64,000 nt of DNA from Zoroaster sp. YZ-2022 (GCA_029582265.1 CM055834.1:558001-622000); one strand, 5' to 3'; shown: positions 36,101 through 40,975, numbered from the stretch's first letter. Notes: generated by a model from the sequence alone, not told the origin. Made by a program: numbers and translations.

Positions 36101-37309
36101 GTGATGTATAACCAACTAGATGAGGCTTGCTGTAGAATTTATACAGGACTATTTCATAATGGACAAACAATCAGCTTACAAAGGTTACATTACATGGTTA
36201 TTGGACTTGAGTGGAAGTATCGCCGTAACTTGTCTCAACACGAACGGTATTTGTTATTGCCGAATTGGTTTTTTTATTGCGTGTTTGCTCGTTCGTTTGT
36301 TTTGTTTTAAAGAAATTTATTACAAATCTCATTGTATTATATTATAAACCGCTGAATCATGTTGTTACTGAAAAGGAACACACTAACGGGTTCAACGAAA
36401 TATGTGTTCCAATATGAAAAAACATAAACTACACAAAAGACCCACCCTCCATTTACCCTACATTTCCCTACCAAACCCCACCCTCAATTTCCCCAACATT
36501 TCACCCACCACCCCTCCACACTCAATTTCCTCACATTTCACCCACCGGCCCCTCCACACTCAATTCCCCACAATTCCCCCACCTCCCCCCACACTCAATT
36601 CCCCCACAAGTCCCCCACCTCCCCCACACTCAATTCCCCCACAATTCCCCCACCAAACGGGGTGTCTCCTGCTCCTCTCCTTACTACTTGCGCCCATGGC
36701 AAATTTCAGTGAGTTTTCTGATGATGTTTCTAAACTTTTTTGATCAACTGCCTGCGACTGGTCTGGATGAAATTGAATGAACTTAGCAACACTTTCAATT
36801 AGAATGCACTTATTTTGGCGATGAGTTGAGTTAAATGACGATAGAATACTCAACTTATTAATTTGAATGCATCTTTTTTGCTGATTGAATGATGATGTAA
36901 AGGAACATTCATTTTCAAATCAAATTGAATGAGTCGGATATAAAATTGAATGAAAACAGTTTTAAATTCGCTGGGAAAACCTATATTACCAAAAGTGTAT
37001 ACTGGCTTCAAAGAATTGTAGGCAAGGACATGGTATAAGATAAAACAACATTGTTCATACCTCTGAATCTGTCACATTCATCACAAGATAATAGTCAGGC
37101 AATATATCACTTCTATTGTTGATATCTGCGATGGCATGCTCTGCTCCGACTAGGGCACTATATCCCCAGAATCTACTCCATCCGTCCTTCTCAGACAACG
37201 GGAAAAGCCCACCGATATACAGGGGTGTCCGGAGCGTAGCGGCGATAAAGCCGTTGCGCATGCCGATCCCCGCTAGCACTACAAGAGTTCTCCATAAAGT
37301 CACACGCAT
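5989..37309 (-). CDS. GABA-B receptor-like family C GPCR, 15-exon gene
   Basis: This is a metabotropic GABA-B-type receptor, a plasma-membrane G-protein-coupled receptor with an extracellular bilobed ligand domain. The CDS joins, on the minus strand, 37309-37061, 17164-17027, 16644-16474, 15501-15400, 14729-14664, 12444-12253, 11314-11084, 10397-10334, 10208-10047, 9541-9385, 9120-8985, 8509-8402, 7909-7784, 6891-6746 and 6181-5989. The sum is 2241 nt, exactly 747 codons, and every junction has AG/GT signals and matching phase. Residues 1-25 look like a signal peptide. Residues 30-455 form the binding domain, which runs straight into TM1 without a cysteine-rich domain, as is typical of GABA-B and not of mGluR receptors. 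Seven helices follow (about 480-745). Cys555 and Cys652 sit where the TM3-ECL2 disulfide is expected. Subtype (1, 2 or an invertebrate-specific paralogue) cannot be decided. The coiled-coil tail is not seen, so the 3' end is incomplete. Confidence 0.9.
6746..6891 (-). CDS. GABA-B receptor exon 14 (ECL2 and TM5)
   Basis: It starts in phase 0 and ends in phase 2. The acceptor is CCCTCAG|ACCGCA and the donor ACAAG|GTAAAT. Cys652 in YVNCTS is the ECL2 cysteine. TM5 is at residues about 658-680. The exon ends in FLAWST, equivalent to the FLAYET motif at the start of intracellular loop 3. Confidence 0.88.
7040..7660. repeat. Dispersed repeat R1, copy in intron 13
   Basis: About 600 bp are shared with 13989-14600 in the same orientation (blocks GAGCGGCCTTTGATTACCGC, CTATTGCGGAGGGGGACA, AAATAACAGTTTGTC, AACAGCTGGC). 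Part of it recurs inverted at 1385-1745 and again at 53045-53520. It has no coding potential. Confidence 0.85.
7784..7909 (-). CDS. GABA-B receptor exon 13 (TM4)
   Basis: It has 42 codons (residues 593-634), phase 0/0. The acceptor is GACTAG|GTGATC and the donor CAG|GTAAAC. It contains TM4 with LLLVDVSILIPWQIIDP, equivalent to the conserved D...L..WQIVDPL block at the TM4/ECL2 boundary. Confidence 0.9.
8005..8350. repeat. Degenerate tandem CACATCACGAA-type repeat
   Basis: Short units like CATCACGAACA and CATCACGGACA are repeated with variation for about 340 bp in intron 12. The frame rich in His and Thr is a repeat artefact. Confidence 0.85.
8402..8509 (-). CDS. GABA-B receptor exon 12 (TM3)
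   Basis: It has 36 codons (residues 557-592), phase 0/0. The acceptor is TTTTCAG|CTTCG and the donor AAG|GTGATC. It encodes TM3 ending in FGGMFTKMWRVY, the family hallmark around GSMFTKIWWVH, then a basic intracellular loop 2 (NKTKRK). Confidence 0.9.
8985..9120 (-). CDS. GABA-B receptor exon 11 (TM2)
   Basis: It starts with one base that completes Arg511 and ends in phase 0. The acceptor is CTACAG|ACAAAT and the donor AGG|GTATGT. SSPRVNNLI matches the S.P.LNNL motif of intracellular loop 1. TM2 covers residues 522-541. TICR carries Cys555, the extracellular-loop-1 partner of the conserved disulfide. Confidence 0.9.
9140..9360. repeat. G/T-rich low-complexity tract
   Basis: Repeated GGTTGGGTT-type words in intron 10. 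No gene is seen. Confidence 0.7.
9385..9541 (-). CDS. GABA-B receptor exon 10 (linker and TM1)
   Basis: It starts in phase 1 and ends in phase 2. The acceptor is TTTCCAG|GAGGC and the donor CACAG|GTTAGT. GGEPPFDSD is the linker, equivalent to GG.PP.D in vertebrate receptors. The hydrophobic segment at residues about 480-505 (ISIMIVMSVLV...FNF) is TM1, ended by the basic WKRKHR. Confidence 0.9.
10047..10208 (-). CDS. GABA-B receptor exon 9
   Basis: It starts with two bases that complete the codon begun in exon 8 and ends in phase 1 (AGCG|GTGAGT). Two acceptor AGs lie side by side (TTTCAGAG|ACAAAC); only the second restores the frame. It encodes residues 405-458, including VGTYSNIEDELHW, matching the IGYYD....L.W block that closes the ligand domain just before the membrane linker. 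Confidence 0.83.
10334..10397 (-). CDS. GABA-B receptor exon 8 (64-nt microexon)
   Basis: The exon starts in phase 0 and ends in phase 1. The acceptor is CTCTCAG|GGTCC and the donor ATCG|GTAAGT. It encodes GPIRYHEGGYRIGNLLLEQN, equivalent to the family stretch G.V.FD..G.R....LIEQ. It completes the end of lobe 1 (residues 384-404 plus one base). Confidence 0.85.
10822..11030. mobile_element. TTAA MITE-3 copy in GABA-B intron 7
   Basis: It shares AAGTACATTTACAGGTCAAA, AAAAATGCCCC.GTGTGCA and GGTCAACAGTCA with copies at 3877-4078, 54430-54629 and 61414-61650. It ends AGGAGGGTTAA, again the CCCTCCT terminus. Confidence 0.7.
11084..11314 (-). CDS. GABA-B receptor exon 7
   Basis: It has 77 codons (residues 307-383), phase 0/0. 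The acceptor TTTGCAG|ACACC has a good pyrimidine tract; the donor is TCG|GTAGGA. It contains AAMGYDGIWSLALAM, the family motif around YDAIWALALAL, and ends in EFAGLS, the start of the F.GVSG motif that exon 8 completes. Confidence 0.9.
12253..12444 (-). CDS. GABA-B receptor exon 6
   Basis: It has 64 codons (residues 243-306), phase 0/0. The acceptor is CAAAG|GTTTTG and the donor AAG|GTGAGA. It includes YVWMIPGYFANDW, the GABA-B signature around YVWFLIGWYADNW, then a Cys in GLCS and ATEGNLAV, equivalent to AVEGHI. This is the hinge and lobe 2 region around the ligand cleft. Confidence 0.9.
12644..12849. mobile_element. Hairpin MITE in GABA-B intron 5
   Basis: The arms start GAAAGTCTTTTTACCATG and continue with TTTAAACTTGACAAACG and ACGGCGGCCATTTT. 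They are inverted at 12644-12726 and 12776-12849 around a loop of about 50 nt. The RNA could form a long hairpin. It has no ORF. Confidence 0.8.
13585..13980. mobile_element. Non-autonomous hAT element (MITE) with 8-bp TSD
   Basis: The element is 396 bp, starting CAGGGCCGGATTTAGG and ending CACACGGCCCTG. It is flanked by identical 8-bp duplications ACCGAGCT (13577-13584 and 13981-13988). Both ends also carry GCCCAGGGGCCTCCACA in the same orientation. It has no coding capacity. It is inserted in an older repeat within intron 5 of the receptor gene. Confidence 0.9.
13989..14600. repeat. Dispersed repeat R1, copy in intron 5
   Basis: This is the direct copy of 7040-7660. A separate, similar piece at 13490-13584 lies just left of the hAT MITE, so the MITE interrupts the R1 region. 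Confidence 0.85.
14664..14729 (-). CDS. GABA-B receptor exon 5 (66-nt microexon)
   Basis: It has 22 codons (residues 221-242), phase 0/0. The acceptor is TTACAG|AGCAAA and the donor AAT|GTAAGT, a strong consensus. It contains KDVRIIVTSFFE and VFCN, matching the family block DARIIVG.F.E and the conserved cysteine of lobe 2. It is easy to miss because no long ORF marks it. Confidence 0.88.
15400..15501 (-). CDS. GABA-B receptor exon 4
   Basis: It has 34 codons (residues 187-220), phase 0/0. The acceptor is GTCAG|ATAATA and the donor AAG|GTAAAT. The helix-strand segment ends in SFYNDPYDALQRLK, equivalent to the family block SFFSDP...LK. It fits between exons 3 and 5 in frame. Confidence 0.85.
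16474..16644 (-). CDS. GABA-B receptor exon 3
   Basis: It has 57 codons (residues 130-186), phase 0/0. The acceptor is ATCCAG|ATG and the donor GCG|GTGAGA. It holds SPAATTPVLTDRDKYPHTYR, the serine-rich ligand-pocket loop and the family signature around PxxxR, then FGWDKIATLHQT, matching the GWKKIAT motif of GABA-B receptors. Confidence 0.9.
17027..17164 (-). CDS. GABA-B receptor exon 2
   Basis: It has 46 codons (residues 84-129) with phase 0 at both ends. The acceptor is CGTAG|GCAGAC and the donor CAG|GTACGT. It contains ALDNLYELLY and KVAIFGPVLSGVTE, which match the loop-strand-loop segment of lobe 1 in GABA-B receptors, and it ends in RWNIVQ, equivalent to the MWNLI motif of relatives. 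The cysteine usually found just before this segment in vertebrate receptors is absent. Confidence 0.88.
17326..18140 (+). other. Possible solo-LTR or captured promoter block
   Basis: It starts TGTTGACC and ends CGTAACA. It contains a TATA-like ACTATAAATACGGGC at about 17471-17485 and GC-rich stretches near 17750-17900. LTR-like ends are present but no target duplication was found. This is a weak call. Confidence 0.3.
18231..18363. repeat. Imperfect hairpin
   Basis: GGACTCCGTCAAATCCAATAACTC...AGTCGCC (18231-18268) and GGCGACTAACCTTTGGGTTATTGG (18331-18354) pair as inverted arms. Confidence 0.6.
18603..18817. repeat. 27-bp perfect inverted repeat around a 161-bp CpG-containing loop
   Basis: 18603-18629 (ACCACACACGAACCGCTATC...) is exactly complementary to 18791-18817. 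The left side is preceded by two more CACGAACCGCTA units. It may be the ends of a small foldback element. Confidence 0.85.
19597..20060 (+). repeat. Homopurine-rich tract inside the hAT element
   Basis: More than 400 bp are almost entirely A and G on the plus strand (AGGGAGGG, GAAAGG runs). The long minus-strand frame here is a proline/serine/phenylalanine-rich artefact of this composition. Confidence 0.85.
20168..20569 (+). CDS. hAT transposase C-terminal dimerisation domain (hATC)
   Basis: It encodes 133 aa. The hATC signature is clear: AYPTLCTLYRIF at residues 51-62, SSASSERSFS at 68-77, KSYLRSTMSEQRLSSLALLS at 83-102. The BED finger and the RNase-H-like DDE catalytic core that should precede it are missing, so the protein cannot transpose DNA. 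The upstream 500 bp are a purine-rich tract rather than coding. Confidence 0.85.
   Translation: MYEDDVDQDLAKSEYQQFCKFYRDTPEFADANLNSLEEMLQKIKEWDINTAYPTLCTLYRIFGTIAISSASSERSFSRLKLTKSYLRSTMSEQRLSSLALLSIERDFAEHVDFDAVIEDFSMMSVPRRMATQI
22672..23472 (+). CDS. Longest intact frame of the TGCDT-family pseudogene
   Basis: This 266-aa C-terminal segment is open from an internal Met. The motifs are CDHEIADTR (residues 68-76), VRTVYTDVVV (94-103), AFGTGKN (124-130) and FTGCDTMSAF..GKGKKSAW (156-174). The family normally continues to a WGW motif and a cysteine-rich CXC-like tail; only the WGW part is found, one frame over, near 23500. It is not a complete gene. Confidence 0.6.
   Translation: MAFGERLLARTSSQQIGPTSYVTQPTNKNSLHSIPKNANVDCPEDKEIIITSGAATILRGTDRSMASCDHEIADTRLLIHLQDALLNNCINCLVRTVYTDVVVILIGKFHNLITICQDVNIWVAFGTGKNITYHINAICKGLGREKPLALTVFHSFTGCDTMSAFIGKGKKSAWEVWNCYQDVARAFTYMVLHPYTELKVEAQHFKLLECFTVILYDTTSDLEHVDEARKELFRLIGKTMETLPPPRMYYCSTPSELPIRLEYGHQ
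23960..24790 (+). mobile_element. 3' end of a non-LTR retrotransposon (CR1/L2-like LINE)
   Basis: A frame-broken reverse-transcriptase C-terminus. INKYKEFSFKLIYNILPNK leads into the zinc-binding tail SCSICNELDDLNHYLF and KQFWNNIGYL, then a TAA stop at 24688. An upstream block around 24045-24200 (IDLNNLKSKTAYNIL) fits the same ORF in another frame. The 3' end near 24785 has AATAAAACGCC. It is 5'-truncated and dead. Confidence 0.7.
24385..24690 (+). pseudogene. LINE ORF2 C-terminal fragment
   Basis: A 101-aa open end of the LINE protein (FSYKSLKQFWNNIG...TFVC). It follows the zinc-knuckle-like CSIC motif at 24346-24357. The usual third cysteine of the motif is not conserved. Confidence 0.6.
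25085..25510 (-). repeat. Dispersed repeat R2
   Basis: The reverse complement matches 38035-38455 (blocks AAAATGCTGGCCCAC, CAGTCTTCTGATTGGC, TCTTGAGCC and GGGCGAT). Its translations give unrelated frames, so there is no gene. Confidence 0.8.
25512..25882 (+). mobile_element. SINE-A copy 2
   Basis: The head GTCGAGCGGTTTAGTGCATC and box B GGGTTCGAATCCC look like a Ser/Leu-type tRNA. It ends in GCGCTATATAAGTCCACATT and (ATT)n. It lies in intron 1 directly beside repeat R2. Confidence 0.88.
26285..26440. repeat. Dispersed repeat R3 fragment
   Basis: It shares TATGAAACGATGTCCAATTG, GATCGATTGGAATTCTGCC and CTTTTTCACAT with 54735-54960. Confidence 0.65.
27279..27604. mobile_element. TTAA MITE-1 copy 1
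   Basis: It starts TTAACCCTCCTACA and ends AGGAGGGTTTTAA. Internal blocks AGGCCACTCCAAGCCATTAG and TACTTGGAAAGGACAGCAGG recur in three other copies. TTAA flanks suggest mobilisation by a piggyBac- or Kolobok-type transposase. Confidence 0.8.
28075..28680 (+). repeat. Dispersed repeat R2, split by SINE-A
   Basis: Left part 28075-28196, right part 28556-28680 with AATAAAATGCTGGCCCAC. The SINE at 28197-28555 interrupts it. Confidence 0.75.
28197..28555 (+). mobile_element. SINE-A copy 3, inserted in repeat R2
   Basis: It has the same head subtype as copy 2 (GTCGAGCGGTTTAGTGCATC) and full body and tail. It splits a copy of repeat R2 (28075-28196 and 28556-28680), so it post-dates R2. Confidence 0.88.
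28949..29340 (+). repeat. Polinton left terminal inverted repeat
   Basis: It pairs with 36279-36688 in inverted orientation. It contains a G-rich minisatellite of GTGGGGAATTG-like units (about 28985-29160). Both copies then share the downstream blocks CATGATTCAGCGGTTTATAA and AACGAACGAGCAAACACGCA. The arms differ by indels and substitutions, which implies age. Confidence 0.85.
29341..32560. other. GC-richer block of unknown content inside the Polinton
   Basis: About 3.2 kb is clearly less AT-rich than its surroundings and rich in CGA, TCG and CAG trinucleotides. No frame is open for more than about 135 codons, and no polymerase, integrase or ATPase motif was recognised. Several plus-strand stretches read like decayed coding sequence, for example about 30530-30730 and 31140-31290, but frames change often. 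It may be degenerate element genes or captured cargo. Confidence 0.4.
32606..32818 (+). repeat. Minisatellite of ATGAGCA-type units
   Basis: These are tandem, slightly variable units of ATGAGCAGCGAA and ATGAGCAA covering about 210 bp. The array lies just upstream of the zinc-finger gene inside the Polinton. The long minus-strand frames here are repeat translations, not genes. Confidence 0.9.
32829..32838 (+). promoter_or_regulatory. Possible TATA box for the Polinton zinc-finger gene
   Basis: The sequence TATATATAAC lies about 55 bp before the ATG at 32890. Its position fits a compact viral-type promoter. This is an inference from sequence only. Confidence 0.35.
32890..33606 (+). CDS. C2H2 zinc-finger, acidic protein of the Polinton
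   Basis: It encodes 238 aa from an ATG 284 bp after the start of the minisatellite. One C2H2 finger lies at residues about 12-33 (CHQCGKSF...H....H). A long Asp/Glu/Ser-rich, probably disordered stretch follows (about 35-118), with an embedded basic KKRR. A helical C-terminal domain (about 119-230) is rich in Trp, Lys and Glu, and the tail is acidic. The frame is intact and has no introns. It lies 76 bp upstream of the penton-like fragment. The exact function is unknown; DNA or chromatin binding by the finger is an inference. Such a finger protein next to capsid and protease genes suggests an accessory gene of the element. Confidence 0.7.
   Translation: MNVISAVKPHACHQCGKSFGRRYNLRRHAEHVHNEDKSKTDEVDDDSEIKAIQSDNSDVDNSEPDFKKRRFEDSEIETCETESTQDEDEDFEEDDSESDTEVEYDESSEEDESSSELEDNATFRDWLEEAIEATEEMWCEKYEKYVNGGMSEDQAKEKANRKTLWAVKRIFFNKYKDFLSSYLHLKDNGTHQDIAEDLEEKVNKGMEVTKALNRVMPKHHTKFDGLLQLNEDEENEEE
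33683..33853 (+). pseudogene. C-terminal fragment of a Polinton penton-like (F54H12.2-type) capsid protein
   Basis: Reading the frame that ends at the TAG at 33851 gives HGNLRLDVHF, then ETVNVIIYAEF, NNILEIDQSRN and a final FDYAS. This resembles the conserved C-terminus of the F54H12.2-like minor capsid (penton) proteins of Polintons, from my knowledge of the family. Only about 45 clear residues remain; upstream the frame hits a stop at 33680. The bulk of the jelly-roll protein is missing, so the gene is truncated and non-functional. It is followed 20 bp later by the protease ATG, the compact spacing expected of the element. Confidence 0.72.
33874..34413 (+). CDS. Adenain-like cysteine protease (Polinton PRO)
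   Basis: It encodes 179 aa with an intact single-exon frame. The catalytic arrangement of the adenovirus-protease clan is visible: His54 in GEHWLAIY, Asp70 in YFDSYG, Gln100 in RLQGP and Cys107 in STVCGQY. In Polintons this enzyme is thought to mature capsid proteins. The length is close to that of the family. It is the only core Polinton gene here that looks complete, and it could still be translated if expressed. A polyadenylation-like AATAAA lies near 34521-34530. The alternative, a host Ulp1/SENP-type desumoylase, is less likely given the flanking penton fragment and TIRs. Confidence 0.82.
   Translation: MNSLEISSILKRDRFTKRFFRGVFACDQLPKHFVLRPSAIVINTDPADDKPGEHWLAIYITRDGVGEYFDSYGLRPKVPQIEHFLQKNAKYTIYNTRRLQGPLSTVCGQYVIFFLLHRCREMSMNKISKLFSSDTMDNDLDVNNFIRKHFPRIKTEVYDEQFIIHQISRALLHQDSFTK
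34713..34841 (+). CDS. Short orphan ORF downstream of PRO
   Basis: It has 42 codons from ATG to TGA, starting MAQEFIDRKDYGRLGLHLH and containing YVFNVAGDAR. The composition looks protein-like, and the ORF lies on the same strand 300 bp after the protease. It may be the start of a deleted Polinton gene. I do not recognise the family. Confidence 0.3.
   Translation: MAQEFIDRKDYGRLGLHLHQGLYTNDSRYVFNVAGDARTMLP
34990..35072 (+). repeat. 83-bp direct repeat, copy 1
   Basis: It starts TTCGTTCGAAAAGGAAGC and ends ATAATGGCGTAA. It recurs nearly unchanged at 35915-35997 in the same orientation inside the Polinton. The 842 bp between are AT-rich with no recognised gene. Confidence 0.85.
35915..35997 (+). 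repeat. 83-bp direct repeat, copy 2
   Basis: This is the partner of 34990-35072, with only a few substitutions. The pair could mark a segmental duplication or the ends of an inserted segment within the element. Confidence 0.85.
36279..36688 (-). repeat. Polinton right terminal inverted repeat
   Basis: This is the inverted partner of 28949-29340. It has a C-rich minisatellite (about 36480-36655) that differs in unit number from the left arm. It ends at CTCCTTACTACT and is followed by the TGCGCC duplication. Confidence 0.85.
37061..37309 (-). CDS. GABA-B receptor exon 1 (start codon, signal peptide, lobe 1 start)
   Basis: It encodes residues 1-83. The ATG at 37309 opens a hydrophobic leader (LVVLAGIGM), followed by the family hallmark YIGGLFPLS at the start of lobe 1 and then GAEHAIADINNR. 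The exon ends at DSE with a phase-0 donor (GAG|GTATGA). Another in-frame Met at residue 17 is a weaker start. An N-glycosylation sequon NVT lies near the end. The 5' UTR limit and promoter are not resolved. The next exon is nearly 20 kb away. Confidence 0.88.
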
Positions 37310-38034
37310 ATTATTTCAGCCGGTGCCTCTATACAATCTTGAATATTGATTAAGTCTAGACTGCAACATTTGAAAGCTTTATGCAAAGGGCTTATGCGTG
37401 GTTCCTGAAGAAACGCGAAAAGTAAAATTGGATTCGTTCATTTTTTTCCAACAGCATCTATATAAGCCGATTCCATTTTACCCTGTGGCGAATCCAGAGG
37501 GGTGGTTCTTGGGGCTGAAACCCCCCTTCCTTTCTGCCGTAGCCCCTTTATGAAATATGAAAATTGGAAATGTTACATAAATTATATACTTTGATAATAC
37601 TTAAAACAGTATAGTTTTGTTGATTTCTGTTGATATTAAATTAATATTTACTTTGATGTGTTGAAATTATTTTTTGAAGGAGATGAAGATGATTTCTTCA
37701 TTGTGCATTATTTATACAGTAAAAACATGTCCATAGTCCCTAGTTATTAAAACTATATTATTTTACAAAAAATAAAAGTGATTTTAGCAAACAATTTCAT
37801 TGTAAAATACATAATTTATATTATTTTTGTAGTTAGAAACGCTATGGAAAACAAGTCTTTTTGTATTTAGCAAGTTTATATGTATAAAATCCGATCAGCC
37901 AATTATGGCAAAAAGTACATAAAAACAGGTTTTTCACACTTAACAAAAATAAAATAAAGGTAATTCCATATTTTTATTAACAAATTACCTAAAGGGTAAT
38001 TCCAATTAAACCAAATTAGTTCCAATACTGTTAT

Positions 38035-38455
38035 ATATCGCCGGCCCGTGTTTAGGCCAATTTGACGGTAAAAATAGATTTAAAAGTTGCATTGCTATTT
38101 TTCTGAGGTTAAGGAAGTTATACGCTTTCATAAGACATTGAACGAAAAAACCGTCAAGGATTAGTACCAGTTAAATAACAACTTAAATTAATAAAATGCT
38201 GGCCCACTGTTTTAATCATCCGCTTGCACGAGGGCGTGTGCAGTCTTCTGATTGGCTAGCGCGGTTGTCAATCAGAGTCAAGTGCGTTGTAAATCAAGCT
38301 CGCTTTTATTTACAGTTTCCAACATCCGAATTTCATAATTTCTTCTATGTTCGTTTAATAACAATGTTATCTTTCAAAATTCGTTCGCTTTTTATAAAAC
38401 TCTATTTAATTGTTGGGTCTCTTGAGCCAAACACGGGCGATGATAGCTTTAAAAC
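38035..38455 (+). repeat. Dispersed repeat R2, uninterrupted copy
   Basis: It corresponds to 25085-25510 inverted. It lies upstream of the receptor gene's first exon. Confidence 0.8.
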
Positions 38456-38899
38456 TACTTGTAACCTTTTAATTAGTATAACTTAAAAACACACCTTTGT
38501 CACGTTGATTGTTTTGTACGGAATACTTAAATTATGGCAAGTGATTGTTATTTGATGAAGATAAGTCTTCGTAACACAAACCTTAAATAAAATTACGATA
38601 AATTGAGTACAAATTGAGTACAATTTATAGATTTTACTAAAATCATTTGAGCGAGAATTACAAAAACCTTACCAAGTGAGTGCAACTTGACTTGCTTAGG
38701 TCATATAAACACATACCTAAATAAAACTAAGAATAACGATAATATGTACATGATAAATGCACGGTAGCCCATAGTGTGTTGTGTTTGCACATGTATTTAT
38801 TTGAGTACTGCGTAATAATTAAGTTTATGGCGAGTACCTGCCCATGTGGGATTTTGATGTTTTTGATGGGATATGGTGGGCTTGGGCTTGGACAACATG

Positions 38900-39390
38900 T
38901 CTACCAATCTAAGCAGATCTAAAGCGACATTTAAGCAAGTACCAGTCGCCTACACCCTCACCACCAAGAACTCCGGGAAGCACTCCGATATATGCATAAC
39001 AAACCTTCCAAAACCCATCCGTTCAAACCACCATCCACCTGGCATCCAAAAACAACGTAGAGCACAACGCTCGAAAACTTATTTGGAAGCCACTAAAATA
39101 TGAACTTGCTCATATTCGTCTGAGAACTCAGAAAAAGAACATGACAGAACTTGAAATTTCAGCCATCACAAAACTGAAAAAGAAAACTTAAAACGTGATC
39201 AAACCATACGATAAAGGAATAGGCATTTGTAATTGTATTATGAACCGCTCCGACTACCTATTATACAGGTCGGTTATCAACATCTTGTATCAGAGCACTA
39301 CACCAAGCTCGATCGAGATCACAACAAACCACCCTGGCCTGTTAGTAAATAATGTATTTATTTTTAACCGAAACTCTAGGATTTGTTAAA
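38900..39390 (+). mobile_element. Decayed Penelope-like reverse-transcriptase fragment
   Basis: Pieces in shifting frames read as HNARKLIWKPLKYELAHIRL, TELEISAITKLKKKT, IKPYDKGIGICI, MNRSDYL and HYTKLDRD. This recalls the N-terminal RT block (...IKPADKG...) of Penelope-like elements. Stops and frameshifts are frequent, and the catalytic YADD region was not found. Confidence 0.45.
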
Positions 39391-39834
39391 TGTTACATCT
39401 GGATTTCTTTCAATAAAATGACTTATACCAAATTATATTTTACAACTCAAACCTTAGCACCTGTCATAGTGACTTGTCTTGGAAATCTATTGCAGAGTGT
39501 CAGTCGCCTCAGGTATAGACCATAGGACGTGCACTGTAAATGTGTTCAGAAAGTGATTTTCGTGGCGCATCATACTGCAGGCATCAGGCATGAGCGTGGA
39601 AACAATGTAATTTACTTGGCAATTACATGTAGATTGCTAAAATATAAATATTCACATGTCACGAAACTTGCCAGTTTTGCATACTGCATTTTAATTATGC
39701 CATGTCAAAATAGCGCCCTCTGTTGGCCATTCTCAGAGAACTGTGTACATTTCAATGGGGATTATAATTTTTGTATGAATTTGAGTGCCGGTAGTTGATG
39801 TTTCCCGTACCCTGAGCTGTCAAATTGTTCCAGT

Positions 39835-40140
39835 TGAGGATATTCATAGGAAGAGCCATGAACATGGGATTATAGCCATGTACAGAACACCCGACGTGGG
39901 AAGAGCCGTGTTGAGGATATCTATGGGAAGAGCCATGAACATGGGATCAGAGCCATGTACAGAACACCCGACGTGCTGGGGATGAGCTGTGTTGAGGATA
40001 TCTATGAGAAGAGCCATGAACATGGGAAGAGCCATAAACATAGGGAGAGCCATGTACAGAACACCCAACATGGGATGAGCTGTGTTGAGGATATTTATGG
40101 GAAGAGCCATGTACAGAACACCCGGAAGAGCCATTGAATA
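39835..40140. repeat. Minisatellite of GAAGAGCCATG-type units
   Basis: Degenerate tandem units contain AGCCATGTACAGAACACCC, GTTGAGGATAT and GGGAAGAGCCATGAACAT. The frames here are repeat artefacts. Confidence 0.85.
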
Positions 40141-40204
40141 TGAACAAAACATTGGATACGAACAAAACTATGTAACTTTATACATTGAACAAAAGAAACA
40201 AGAG

Positions 40205-40580
40205 AAACAATAAGGGTTCATTTGATGTCGGTTGGTGATTATCAAATAAGTGTTCATTTGACGTCGGTTGGTACAGTCACCAATCATCAAATAAGTGTTG
40301 AGGCTCATTTGTTGTCGGTTGGTAATAATCAAATAACTGTTCATTTGACGTCGATTGGTACAGTCACCAATCATCAGATAAGTGTTGAGGCTCATTTGTT
40401 GTCGGTTGGTAATAATCAAATAATTGTTCATTTCACGTCGATTGGTACAGTCACCAATCATCAAATAAGTGTTGAGGCTCATTTGTTGTCGGTTGATAAT
40501 CATCGAATAATGTTCATTTGACGTCGGTTGGTACAGTCACCAATCATCAAATAAGTGTTGAGGCTCATTAATTGATGTCG
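40205..40580. repeat. Tandem repeat, about 105-bp unit
   Basis: Units with GTTCATTTGACGTCGGTTGG, TACAGTCACCAATCATCA and GTTGAGGCTCATTTGTTGTC are repeated about 3.5 times with few changes. Confidence 0.9.
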
Positions 40581-40588
40581 GCTGCAAG

Positions 40589-40975
40589 CCCTCTCAGAAA
40601 GCACTGTAAATACGCATGTGCTCAGCCCCCAATTAGATCCTTTTTGTAGCGCAGCTTTTACCCATTTACATTCGAACCCATCGCAATCCGTGGGACCAAC
40701 GCGGGTTCTAACAAACACACACATTTCACTTTGAGCAAGCTAGCCTCCTCAGAAAGTAAGTATACTGCTCGGCCTACCCAATTATACCCAATTCCCATAT
40801 TGAACCCCTTTTGTAGCCAACCTTGTACAAATTTATAAACGCATCGCAATCTGGGACCAACGTGAGTTCTAACAAGCCCAAACACAACCAGTTGGGTGAG
40901 CCCTCTCAGAAAGCATGTATTATAATGCATGTTTATCCTACCCAATAAATTCCTATATTGGACCCCTTCACAGGT
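40589..40975. repeat. Tandem repeat, about 150-bp unit
   Basis: About 2.5 units carry CCCTCTCAGAAAGCA, CCTTTTGTAGC, CATCGCAATC and GGGACCAACG.GGTTCTAAC. The array directly follows the 105-bp-unit array. Confidence 0.75.

Larger units (their letters stand above)
28949..36688 (+). mobile_element. Polinton/Maverick remnant with intact ends
   Basis: The element is 7740 bp and starts AGTAGTAAGG and ends CCTTACTACT. It is flanked on both sides by the same 6-bp target duplication, TGCGCC (28943-28948 and 36689-36694). The inverted repeats are 28949-29340 and 36279-36688. AG/CT termini, a long TIR and a 6-bp duplication are the established signature of Polintons. Three recognisable Polinton-type genes lie in order on the plus strand: a zinc-finger protein, a penton-like C-terminal fragment and an adenain-type protease. 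Full Polintons are 15-20 kb and carry protein-primed polymerase B, a retroviral-type integrase and a packaging ATPase; none is recognised here. It sits in intron 1 of the receptor gene. Confidence 0.88.

Noticed and set aside
39835..40580. CRISPR-like array of repeats and spacers
   Set aside because: The units are contiguous tandem repeats without unique spacers, in a eukaryotic genome.
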